A DNA stretch of 21,890 nt from Prorocentrum cordatum. Its lineage: Eukaryota > Sar > Dinophyceae > Prorocentrales > Prorocentraceae. Below the pieces are notes generated by a model that was given only the letters and a program-made list of their open reading frames with translations, was not told the origin of the DNA and searched no databases. Position 1 is the stretch's first letter; every line of letters begins with the position of its first letter. A program made the translations under genes and the position numbers. The stretch lies in contig CAUYUJ010016156.1 in the NCBI GenBank assembly GCA_963575745.1, forward strand, positions 271,501 to 293,390, written 5' to 3'. Below, in pieces: positions 9,590 to 18,129 of this stretch.

Positions 9590-9880
9590 CAGCGTCCAGA
9601 TGCAACCCGTTGCGGCTGACCTCTGCGACTTCACGAGCAACGCCGTTGCGTCTTTCTCATGTGCGCGCGCAGATCGGCCGTGACGGGTTGCGCCCAGATG
9701 ATACCCGATACGGTTGGCCCATCCGACCCCAACAGCAATGCCGCTCCATCGTCGTCACAAACGCACATGCATAGCATCCATGACGTGCTACATCCACATG
9801 TAACATTTGGCGGCTGGCTTCGGTGCCCAATCAGCAACGACGCTCCGTCCTTCTCACGCGCGCTTGAATCATTGTTCCAG
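9590..9880. repeat. Diverged ~98-bp tandem repeat, three copies
   Basis: AGCAACGCCGTTGC (9636), AGCAATGCCGCTCC (9734) and AGCAACGACGCTCC (9833) are 98 and 99 bp apart. Upstream landmarks (ATGCAACCC, ATGATACCC, ATGTAACAT) recur at the same spacing, as do downstream CTCAC/GTCAC plus alternating CG/CA stretches. The unit differs from the 88-bp array just upstream. Confidence 0.65.
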
Positions 9881-10375
9881 CCCCTCCCCTCGTTCTCACC
9901 TCATCCGTGGTGCTCACAACTGCAGATGGTCGCACCCATCACCTGGCTAATTTTGTTTCGTCGTGCCTGGGCGCACCCGCGATGTGAGATCTTATTGCGT
10001 GCGGTGTCTAACTTTATGACCTGCTGGGGCCAGCTTCGAATTGCGTCGATGGCCTTAGAATCGTCATTCGTTTTCGGTTTAGGAGGGTCTCTCGAGAGCC
10101 CAATCAGTGGCCTGTTATGGGGCCAAACATGCCTAAGTATTGGCTCGTGGGCTGGCCCATTCGCTCGAAACGCGCGTCCTTTGGGGCCCGTTTCGAGGCG
10201 CGCCTGGCGCATGTACTTCGGGCCCCTTGTTTCGGCCCAGTAGGGCACAGAGAACTCTCATTCCGTGGCCCAAGATAACGCCGAAAGGATTCAGAAGGGC
10301 CCCCATGGTGAACCCTGGTGGTCGAGCCGCCCCGCCCGCCGCGTGGCCCCCTCAGCCTGGGCGAGCTCCCCCGAG

Positions 10376-10630
10376 GGGCTGACGGACAGAGAGCGTTCCT
10401 TGAAAGGTCGGCCCGTCGGCCTCATGGCCGCGTGGCTCGCAGCCGACGGGTGCGCCACCAAAGCTGAGCACCAGAGCGCATTTTTCGTGGCGAGCATCAG
10501 CCGCCAGACGCGGTGCGAGGCCAGGGAGGCCTTGCGAGAGTTTCACAACGGCGAGCGTTTGCTCAGCATGGAGCGGCCTCGTCGCGCTGGCGAGCCCGAG
10601 GAGCCCGTGTGCGCCAGCCACCTTGCGTAG
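10376..10630 (+). CDS. Possible orphan coding exon, unidentified
   Basis: After CCCGAG the frame reads 84 codons to TAG 10628-10630. The peptide looks more like real protein than neighbouring frames: GLMAAWLAADGCATKAEHQS, then AFFVASISRQTRCEAREALR, then EFHNGERLLSMERPRR. It has charged and aliphatic residues in helical spacing and few prolines. Upstream the frame degenerates into a proline/arginine-rich run, so an intron acceptor at GAG|GGG is possible. No partner exon was found within 4 kb, so it may be a decayed exon of a duplicated gene. Confidence is low and no family is assigned. Confidence 0.3.
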   Translation, partial: GLTDRERSLKGRPVGLMAAWLAADGCATKAEHQSAFFVASISRQTRCEAREALREFHNGERLLSMERPRRAGEPEEPVCASHLA

Positions 10631-10842
10631 ACTGGAGGAGAGTGAATCATCATCGAGTCACCGCTTCTTTGGATCGCCACGAACAGGTCGTGTCTGGTTT
10701 ATGTGAGGCGGGGCCGATTTGCCACCTCTGCCCGCAAGCATCAGCTTAAACGTTGTTGTTTGAAGTATTCAATGCTTGGAGTGCTGAGTTTGGGGTCTTA
10801 GGAGCGGCTGCAATCAGAATGGGCGGTCGGGTGGAGGACCCC

Positions 10843-11090
10843 GACATGGCCCGTCTGAGGGGGGCGTTTCTGGTCCCCACAGGAGACACGCAGCGTGTCG
10901 CGCGGGGGGGGGTCGTCCCCTGGTGCGACACACGGGGGGTCCGGATCCTCGATACATTTGCTTTTCCGTGTCCAAAAATCCTCCCCAGCGACACATCCCG
11001 TGTCGCCCCAGGGTCGTCTGTGGGTTCGGGAGACACACGGGGTGTCGCCTGGGCGGGCCTGGGTGGTCCGGAGACACGCGCCGCGTCGCC
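10843..11090. repeat. Palindromic repeat array with ~42-bp period
   Basis: A GACAC-centred palindrome recurs with starts at 10843 (GACAT), 10885, 10927, 10990, 11032 and 11073, giving spacings of 42, 42, 63, 42 and 41 bp. Two copies are good hairpins: GACACGC-A-GCGTGTC (10885-10899) and GCGACAC-ATCCC-GTGTCGC (10988-11006). The copy at 11032 keeps 5-bp arms, and the others have lost one arm. Spacer sequence such as GGTCGTC/GGTCCG and CTGGGTGG is also shared, so this is a diverged tandem array. It is not a CRISPR array: the spacers are repetitive and the host is eukaryotic. Confidence 0.7.
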
Positions 11091-11725
11091 GACTGGTGCC
11101 TACCAAGCACAGGGGCCCAGGAGCCCCCGTGGGGGAGGTGAAGGGAGTGGCTGAGCGAGGACGGAGGGGCGCAGGAGGGGGTGGCGGGCGCGATGGTTCG
11201 GATGAGGTTGGGGGTGGAGGAGGCCCGAGGGAGCTAGACGATGGGGGCGAGTGACGCTTTCTTGGGGCAGATCCTTGGGACTTCTCGGGTTTCATCGAGG
11301 CTTTTTTTAGGCTTTCCCGAAGACTTTCCTGGTGCATTCCCTACGTTGCCTCGGGCCTGCTTGGGCCGCTCTGGTGCTTTCTGTGCCCTCCCCCGAGGCC
11401 TTCATCGGGCCTTCTCTGTCTCATCGGGGGCGTGGGGGGTGGGGGGGGGCGCCGAGGCCCTCTCGGATTTGCACAAAGTCTTCTCTGGCCCCCCTGGAGC
11501 CCCCCCCCCCGCTGGGCCTTCGCGGAATCGCTTCTGGCACGCCCGCCCGCGCCCCCCCAATCGGCCCTCTCGAGCCACCCCTGCGACTGTGAGCTGTGGG
11601 CAACTCGTGTGTCCATCATGGCTTGCCGTCCTAGGCTCGAGAGAAATCGTGATTTCGCGTATTCTTCCTCAGAGCTCAGAGATCTGAGGCCGCTCCGAGT
11701 GCAGCTCCATCTTTCGTCGCCGACG

Positions 11726-11938
11726 ATGGCTGGCGCTGGGCGCGCTGCTGGCGCTCGCGGCGGCGGTCGGGCTGGTCGGAAGGGCGGCGGCGGCAGCCCC
11801 AGGAAGCCTCCCAAGGCCGACAGCCCCAAGAGAGGGGGGAACCGCCAGCAGCCGCTGGCGGCTGCCGTCGCTGGCCAGTGCGCCTGGACCAAGACGAAGT
11901 TCACCGAGGACCGACCCGCCACCCTCTGCTTATTTTGA
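11726..11938 (+). CDS. Possible small basic protein or first exon, unidentified
   Basis: ATG 11726 opens 70 codons to TGA 11936-11938. The N-terminal 45 residues are Gly/Ala/Arg/Lys-rich (RGGGRAGRKGGGGSPRKPP), as in RNA-binding or chromatin tails. The end is QCAWTKTKFTEDRPATLCLF. Codons end mostly in C or G, as in gene B. No spliced-leader relict precedes it and the downstream DNA is C/T-rich, so the last few codons could be intronic. It could equally be a chance frame in GC-rich DNA. Confidence 0.3.
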   Translation: MAGAGRAAGARGGGRAGRKGGGGSPRKPPKADSPKRGGNRQQPLAAAVAGQCAWTKTKFTEDRPATLCLF

Positions 11939-12159
11939 TTACCTCTCTCTGCCACACATTGCTGCCTTCCCAAACTATGCAATCCCCATGTTTCCTGACA
12001 ATCAGGTGGTGTTGGGTCATCGTTTTGATAAGCGCAGCGCCCAGCGTTCCTGCTTGCTCCTCCTCCCTCGCCTCCCCCAATCGTCATGCCCAACACTGCT
12101 CTCGCTGTCATATGGTGTAGCGCCATCGCCAGCAGCATCACACTTATTGCCCGCAGAAG

Positions 12160-12243
12160 CAGCATCAGCATACGCATCATCACCATCGTCACCATCATCA
12201 CCATACTCATCCCCAACGTCGTCCTCACCCTCATCATCATAAG
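12160..12243. repeat. CAT/CATCAC-type microsatellite, degenerate
   Basis: CATCATCACCATCGTCACCA and its continuation to 12243 consist of CAT, CAC, CGT and CTC triplets on the plus strand, read as His- or Met/Ser-rich peptides in shadow frames. Simple-sequence DNA, not a gene. Confidence 0.75.
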
Positions 12244-12260
12244 TTTCATGTCGGAGGCTA

Positions 12261-12466
12261 CTTGGAGACCTCTTGGGCCGTCTTGGACGCCTCGCGGGAG
12301 CCGATTATGCCGTCTTTAGATGCTAATGAGACCATATTGGGCGGTCTTGGGTGCACCTCGGGCCGTCTTGGAGACGTCTAGCAGCTATCTTGGTCTCCCT
12401 TGGGGCCAGACTGGCCTTTGCTGGGGCATCTTGGAGGCCATATTTGCCGCCTTAAAGGCATCTTGG
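12261..12466. repeat. Helically phased CTTGG array upstream of gene B
   Basis: CTTGG or a close variant starts at 12261, 12272, 12282, 12336, 12346, 12357, 12367, 12377, 12389, 12399, 12411, 12421, 12430, 12451 and 12462. From 12336 to 12462 there are 126 bp; counting one missing element near 12441 gives twelve intervals averaging 10.5 bp, the helical repeat of B-DNA. The stretch ends about 165 bp before the gene B leader relict. Confidence 0.65.
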
Positions 12467-12611
12467 AGGCAATGCGGTTCCAACTCGCCCGTGCCGTTTG
12501 CACCGCGAGGGCTCTGCCCCGAAGAGGGTCGTTGCGCCACATTGGTCAGAGACGGCGAAGGGCTTTCCCTGCCCGCTCGCCGCCCCCCTGGGGGCCGCTG
12601 GCCGCCCGCCC

Positions 12612-12625
12612 ACCCCCCCCCCCCC
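12612..12625. repeat. Poly-C tract before the gene B leader relict
   Basis: A C-rich run (C14 from 12612 after CCCA, then TCCCCGCCCG) sits directly before the relict leader. As a polypyrimidine tract it would suit trans-splicing at the AG inside the relict (CGCAG, 12637-12638). Confidence 0.6.
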
Positions 12626-12631
12626 TCCCCG

Positions 12632-12653
12632 CCCGCAGCCGTTTTGGCTCGAC
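12632..12653 (+). promoter_or_regulatory. Relict dinoflagellate spliced-leader sequence upstream of gene B
   Basis: Bases 12633-12653 (CCGCAGCCGTTTTGGCTCGAC) match the leader at 17 of 21 positions. The changes are T to C at 12636, A to G at 12641, A to G at 12651 and G to C at 12653, so three of four are transitions. The block TTTTGGCTC and the internal AG are intact. The first ATG after it, 53 bases on, opens gene B in frame. As at gene A, this is best explained by a trans-spliced mRNA copied back into the genome. It is more decayed than the gene A relict, so it may be older. Confidence 0.75.
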
Positions 12654-12706
12654 CTAGCGGTCAGTCCGCCGACCAGGCCCACGCCTCCTCTCGACGGCCA
12701 TCACCG

Positions 12707-12877
12707 ATGTCGCCACCGTGGCGCAACCGAGCCACCGACAACGCAGCCGACGCTACCGCCACTCCAATGAGCCTAGAGCCAGAGTGCCACGAGGGCATCC
12801 GTCGCCCCCGCCCAGAGACGCCGTCGGACGACGGGTATGTGCCGAAGAAGCAGAGGATATGGCAGCTGTTGGTCGAG
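12707..12877 (+). CDS. Gene B exon 1: N-terminus with start of coiled coil
   Basis: ATG 12707 is the first start codon after the relict leader and gives 57 codons to GTC GAG|GCCACC. The peptide is hydrophilic (MSPPWRNRATDNAADATATP) and becomes basic near its end (GYVPKKQRIWQLLVE). The donor is GC, preceded by AG. Past it the DNA turns to C/T-rich repeats. The last residues supply a- and d-position hydrophobics (I, L) that stay in heptad register with exon 2, which supports both the exon and the junction. The open frame also extends 387 bp upstream of this ATG through poly-C and CTTGG repeats. I reject that part as coding. Confidence 0.6.
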
Positions 12878-13177
12878 GCCACCTTCCTTCCTTCCTTCCA
12901 ATGCCCACGCCGCCCGTACTCCGCCCACGCTTGCCCTCAACCGTGTAAGCCCTCCCCTCCGCCCTCCACCCCGCCACCTCCCCCCCCTCCACACCCTTGC
13001 GCCCGTCTGCCCACCGCTGCTCTTCAGCCCTCCGCTTCTCCCGCTCCTCGCCGCCTGTCTTCCCTGCTCGTTCGCCTCATGTCACATTCTCTCCCCCGCC
13101 CTCGCCCCCCTCCCCTCAACCCAACCCAGCCTGCCTCGTCTTCCCAAGTTTTCCCCCCACGCACCACTGAGTGACAG
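12878..13177 (+). other. Gene B intron 1 (GC-AG), pyrimidine-rich
   Basis: It begins GCCACCTTCC and ends GTGACAG before GCC. Nearly the whole body is C and T on the coding strand. Exon 2's frame has a stop (TGA 13172-13174) one codon upstream of the CAG acceptor, so an intron end there is needed. Both junctions share AGGCC (GAG|GCC and CAG|GCC), so the exact cut is ambiguous by a few bases, as is often reported for dinoflagellate introns. Confidence 0.65.
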
Positions 13178-13735
13178 GCCCGCAACCGCTTGGAGGTGGT
13201 CGAGAAGCGCCTGGGCGAGACAAGTCACGAGAACAGCTACCTGAGGGATCGTTTGAACGAGGTCGAGAAGAAGCTCCTGAACAACACAGCGTCGGGGGAG
13301 ACGGAGGGGGCCGCCACTTCGATCGCCGACGCAGCTGGAGGCGGTGCCATGTCGGAACCCGCCGACTCCGAGTTCGACCGCGAGACCGTCTACTACCCCG
13401 TGGGCCCCTGCCTCCCGCTCGGCAAGACCGAGGTGTTCTCGCTCTCCGAAGGCCACTACACCCTTGTGGAGCCGACGTTCAACCGCGCCATCCCGTTGCA
13501 CGACATCGCACCGAGCAACATCAGCACCTGCGCCATCGAGCTGCCCGACGCCGCTCGCGCCGACACCGAGACTTCGGAGGGCGCGCCAGACGTCGTGCTC
13601 CCGCTCAGGGCCGACAACACCGTGGAGCACGAGGCCCTGGAGCAGTGGAAGTTGGACACCTCGTACTGGCCGCGCACAGGCCGCATGATGCAGCTTGACG
13701 CGTCGCTGTTGGAGCACGAGCCCTCTGACTCTGAT
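13178..13735 (+). CDS. Gene B exon 2: coiled coil plus conserved-looking domain of unknown function
   Basis: 186 codons. Residues 58-92 of the spliced protein form a leucine-zipper-like helix: L-x6-L-x6-N-x6-L-x6-L with V, T, L and V between (seen in ENSYLRDRLNEVEKKL). Joining exon 1 extends the heptads two turns upstream. This suggests dimerisation; a bZIP basic region with the usual N-x7-R signature is not evident. The remainder (RETVYYPVGPCLPLGKTEVF, then SLSEGHYTLVEPTFNRAIPL) looks globular, and the end is acidic (SLLEHEPSDSD). The donor is GAT|GTAATG in phase 0. If it were not spliced, the frame would end at TGA 13772-13774, giving a short form with a Ser/Asp tail. No family is recognised. 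Confidence 0.7.
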
Positions 13736-14914
13736 GTAATGTGCTCTGACAGCGCTGACTCCGACTCTGACTGATATCATCGCGGGTACTCCGCGTGACA
13801 GCTCACATGAGGATGAGCCTTCGTTGGCGCGCCTGCTCGCCCCCTCAAGCTACATCGACCTCCCTTCGTCCGCTCCTCATTCCCATGTTACCCGCCCACT
13901 ACCAGCGCCAACATCCCTCCCGCTCCCAATCGCCGTTCCCTGTCCGAGCGGGACGGGCTGCCGTCGGCGCCAGGCCCGCTGCGCACGTTGTCCGCAAGTG
14001 CGGTCCGCTGTGGGGCGTTCGTGCAGCTCGCGCGCAGCTTTCTTTTCAGGGTATGCTCATAGCAATACCTTGGCCCCCGACTGCTCTCGCAACGGGGCCT
14101 AAGCTTTGGAAAAAACGGCAGCGTTCTCGCACCACCGCTGCCCACGTCCGCCCCCTGCCCGACGCGGGGGGCGAGGATTGGGCGGGGGGGTTACGGGGGG
14201 GGGGGCACGGAGGGGCGGAGGAGGATACAGATACATCCAATGCCGAAGCGAAGCAAACATCCCGCTCAACCAACCGTACGTTGAAACATCGTCTGGTCCT
14301 TTCCAACTGGAGCCCAAATCACGCACCGCTGGGTTTCCTGAATGTTGCCTCTACAGACTCGTCCACGCGCTTGGGCGGGTAAGCTAGTTTACAATGCCCA
14401 TCCCCCCTCCCCCTCCTCCTCTACTCTCCCCGCCCTCCTCCTCAACGCCCCCTCCTCTCTTTCCTCCTCAACTCCCCCTCGCCCGTCGTCATCCCGCGTA
14501 TCGTCAGACCGCCCCCTGCCCCCCAGAGCAGACGGGCGCCCCCCTGCCCCGCGCGAGGCCGCGGGGCTCGGGGTTCAGAGGGCACCCCCAAGCAGTGTTC
14601 TCGGCTGGCGTGTTTCGGCAAGGCCTTCAGAGGAGCTCCAGGGGGATGGGCGGGCGACGCCCGATGGACAGACAACGGCGTTGTTTGTGTATGTCCTGGA
14701 AGTTGTGGCGTGCGTTGTGGTGTTGTATCTACTGGGAGGTTTGTGTTTTGCGTGCTGCCGTATGTTCTGGAAGTGTTCGGGGCGCACGACGTTGCCGCCT
14801 GTAGCTGTCGAAGGGGGCCCGCTGGCAAGGGGTTCGACCGTCGGCCGACCCGCGGGGGTGGGGTTATGATCAGGGGGGAAGGGGGGCTCTTGCTCCGCCC
14901 CTGCCGCTCCCGAG
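13736..14914 (+). other. Gene B intron 2 (GT-AG)
   Basis: It starts GTAATG and ends CTCCCGAG before GAC. No frame inside is coding-like. It holds a G-rich segment (14160-14220, several runs of 4-11 G) with quadruplex potential on the transcript strand, a long C/T tract (14395-14520), and a second G-run cluster (14850-14886) close to the acceptor. A G-rich and a C-rich stretch in one transcript could pair and loop out the intron. Confidence 0.6.
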
Positions 14915-17890
14915 GACGACCCGCAAGTCGTGATCGGGGCCAGCGAGGGCCATGGCGTGCCCATCAAGCGCAGCATTGCCGAGCTGTACATCCGCGTCTT
15001 CTCGCACATGCCGGTCGACGGGGTCATCGAGCGCAAGAACAGCAAATCGCCCGAGGACAGCCACTTCAGGCAGCAGGTGCAGCAAGCGGAAACTTCTTGG
15101 GCGAACCGCGCCAACCGCACCGCGCTTGACACGGTCGGCCTCACGGCGCGCGGCGACAGCGTCTCGGTGGACTGCGGCAGCGTCGTCAAGGTGAAGCGCA
15201 AGGTTGCCGTCCTCAACAAGGCTGACTTCAAGTACTACCATGACGGCCACGAGCCCTTGCAGCGCCTGGTGCGCCACCACCCCACGATGCTGCTTCCAGT
15301 TCGGGGCGGCGCAGCGGGGGAGACCGAAAAAGCATGGCTGTTCGAGCTCTTCCCTGGGGCGCGTCGCACCATGAGCTTTGCCACGTTCCACAAGGTCACC
15401 GCTGGGGCGCGCCCCGTGCGCCCAGACGACGTGTTCTACGATGGCCAGGTCCTCGATTTCTTCAACTCGGGGCTCAGCAACCAGAAAACAGAATTCGATT
15501 CGGAGCTGGTTGCGAAGGACTTGCCGTGCATCAACGCCACGAGGGGGAAGCTCAACCTGGCCCCGATCAAGCTCCACACCGCCGAGTTCAGGCCTGTCAA
15601 CGGCTCTCGCATGGCAGAGACAGGGGACGGGTCGCCAGCGGCGTGCGGGGCCGCTGCTGCCGAGAGCGATGGGTTGGCGGCGGAGGCGGGGGGGGAGAGC
15701 GTCGTCGACGGCGCTGGCGCCCCTGTGATTCAGGTGCCGTCGTCGCTCTTCGGCGGGAGATCTGAGGCAGCTGCCCCCGTGGCAAAAAAGAGGCGCTTCT
15801 CATTGAAGAGCCCAGGGTCAGGTGACAATGAGGCCTCGCCTGGCGGCCCCGATGACGACACCTTGGACGATGCAGCGTCTCTGGCGGCTTCTACTGCGCT
15901 TGGCGTTGTCAGCACGGCGGGCGGGGACTCGAGTGGGAGGTCTGGCCCATACAAGCACATCGAGAATTTGGATTGCGAGACGGAGATGGTGAAGGGGAAC
16001 TTGGGCAACTTCCTCCACCATGCCTCCAGGTGGTTGCGCGAGAACGGCACTAGCCCGAAGTGGTCCGCTGGCGTCCAGGAGCTGAAGGCTCAGGTCAAAA
16101 AGTTCGAGATGGCCCACATTGCATCTGTGGCCCACCAGGACAACTACGGGGATGACGAGTTGGCGAAAGCTGTTCGGTATTTGATCCAGATCGACGGGGC
16201 GCTGCCCGACGCCGTGAACCTCAAACTGTGCATGAGGGCAGCGAGGCGGATGATGAGCACCGTGCGGGACGCCGATACGTTCAAGGCGTTCTTCGAATGC
16301 ACCTTGCCGCACGACCCTGGCCACGCCGCTCCATTCGACAGCTGTTCGCCAGTATTGAGCGCGCTGGAGATGGACCCAGAGATCAAGATCACCGCCTTCA
16401 ACACCTGCTTCGTGGACTCGTGGCTCTGCCCCGCCATTGAGGCTGGCAAAGGCTCGCACTCGATCGTCACCGCTGCCATTGCCCAAGTTCGTGCCAAGAT
16501 TGCTGAGATCGTAGCTTCCGACATGCCCGAGGTGTACGCGCGGCTCTTCTGCTCGCTCACAGAGGTCTTCGGCGCGCTGAACGTGCTCATTGGTGACGGC
16601 GTCGCGCTGTCCCTAGAGGAGTTCAACCTGACGGTCAAGCACCACGTCGCGCTGCTGTCCGACGCGAAGTCCAAGGACCCGATCGCGCAGTCGGTCGCCC
16701 GAACGGTCCTCTCGGTGCCGCACTACATGGACATGCTCACCGACTTGTCGAAAACGTCGCAAGGTCTGAACTCCATGGGCCCTCAAGTCGACCAGGTGCA
16801 CAATGCGTTGACGACCGACTTGCCAGGTCATTCCAGCCCGACGGAGGAGTGGTGCGCCGTTTTCAATGACAACGCGCTCGTAGCCAAGCATTTGCTTGGC
16901 TTGATGGATGCGCTCGGCAGCTCCTTCGGGGAGAGCGTGAAGACACAGGCGCTGCACAAGGCGCAGGCGCTTGTCCAGGCCTTCGGGAAGCGCGTCGCTG
17001 AGGGGCGAGCATCGCTGGAGGAGGCCAAGTGCTTCGGCGAGATGGTCTCTTACCAGAGGGTCGCGTGGCACGAGATGACGTTCTTCCTCGAGGCCGAGGG
17101 CGACGCTGCCGAGCTGCTGGTCAAGCTCCAGTCGGAAGGGGAGATGGTCAAGTTCAAGGCTGCATTGAAAGAGTCCGCCGCTGCCGAGAGCTTGACGCAA
17201 GAGGTCCTGGATGGTGCGAAGTCCGTGATGGAGAAGGTCAGGGGCGTGGCCTGCGCCGACCAGGACGCGATGAATGATTTGAAGAAGGTGGCCGACGGAA
17301 GCATCAAGATCGCGGTGGACGTGGCTACGAACGGCGAGGTGCTGCGCTCGTCGGCGTTGGGCGCGCTTGCAGCTGCCCTGGACCTCCTGCCGACGTCCAG
17401 CCTCCACGACGGCGTGCTCGACGCCCTCAGGAAGCAGGGCGAGCTGGCGGCCCAGGTGGCCGACTTCAAGGCGAAGCACTTCAAGGATGACAGCTTGGAC
17501 CTCGGCTCCGCGTATCAGGACGCGAACTTATCTAAGATGAAGGGGTCCGCCACCGTGTTGTTCGAGAAGCTCTCGGATGAGAAGTTCCCCGACCACGAGG
17601 ACACGGCGTTCATCAAGCAGGGGGCGATGGCATTCTACGGCACGGTGCGATCCCTGATCGACGAGGTGGCCGAGCACGGGCTTCGCGAGAAGATCCACAA
17701 ATTCGTCAACACGACGGTGGTGGAGCTGAAGCAAGAGCAGGGCGGCCTCAAGAACGGCGCCGAGTGGACCCACGGGCTGGTCGGCGCCGCTGCCGAAAAG
17801 TGGGACAGGGTGCGCGCCGTCGGCAAGTCCACCTTGCTGGCGGAGGGCGTTGCCGTGGGCCTCCGCAAGAAGGTCGCCGCCGCCAAGGAG
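14915..17890 (+). CDS. Gene B exon 3: main body, helical protein of unknown function
   Basis: 992 codons, residues 244-1235 of the spliced product. The frame is closed upstream by TGA 14867-14869, and CCCGAG|GAC is the only acceptor that avoids a G/C-run peptide, so the GTG at 14930 is not a start. Residues about 244-440 look globular (SIAELYIRVFSHMP, then KAWLFELFPGARRTMSF). About 460-590 is a disordered Gly/Ala/Ser/Asp linker with a nuclear-localisation-like AKKRRFS near residue 535. The remaining ~650 residues are almost all amphipathic helix (for example AVRYLIQIDGALPDAVNLKL), like a helical-repeat or coiled scaffold, but no named repeat fits. The donor is taken at AAGGAG|GACTGC (GA); ACC|GCCTGC at 17911/17912 is the alternative. 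The frame continues to 18252 only through low-complexity intron. Confidence 0.8.
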
Positions 17891-18129
17891 GACTGCGGCG
17901 GGCGTCCAACCGCCTGCTCCCTTGGGGCAAGAGTGGTGGGGGTTGGGGGGGGGGTCGTGGGGGTTGTGGGGCATACTGGTGCCCCCCCCCCCTCCTCCCC
18001 CTCGTCCTCCCGCTCGCTCCCCCTATCACCCCTGGTTCCGCCTCCTGCCTACTCCTCTCGCCTCCAAGCCCTCCCTGCCTCCGTGCTCTGCCCTCCCACT
18101 GCGTCATCCCTCGCGCGGGCTTTCCGCAG
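17891..18129 (+). other. Gene B intron 3 (GA-AG or GC-AG)
   Basis: Exon 4 is in a different frame from exon 3 when read straight through, and it makes sense only after an intron ending TTTCCGCAG (18129). Donor GAG|GA and acceptor CAG|GA share AGGA, so the intron is flanked by a 4-bp direct repeat. The body has a G-run block (17935-17972) followed by a long C/T block (17980-18110), which could pair into a long G:C stem. Confidence 0.65.

Larger units (their letters stand above)
8660..12631. other. Repeat-rich spacer between gene A and gene B
   Basis: About 4 kb holding G/C-run DNA, a purine tract, three separate diverged tandem arrays, a CAT-type microsatellite and CTTGG-phased segments. Only two open frames have some coding look (10376-10630 and 11726-11938). 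All other frames here encode proline/arginine/glycine-rich peptides and are taken as chance. Confidence 0.6.

Noticed and set aside
10843-11090. CRISPR-like array
   Set aside because: Palindromic repeats with regular spacing, but the spacers are themselves similar to one another and everything else is eukaryotic.
10798-11337. Minus-strand open frame with a 14-residue periodic peptide
   Set aside because: The periodicity comes from the 42-bp palindromic array. The array's symmetry and the 41-bp last step point to DNA-level structure, not a repeat protein.
12320-12706. Extension of gene B upstream of ATG 12707 in the same open frame
   Set aside because: The frame passes through the CTTGG array, a poly-C run and the leader relict. 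The encoded peptide is low-complexity and would be upstream of the trans-splice site.
14442-15577. Minus-strand frames of 128-235 codons opposite gene B
   Set aside because: They mirror the strongly biased codon use of gene B exon 3 and have no independent coding pattern.
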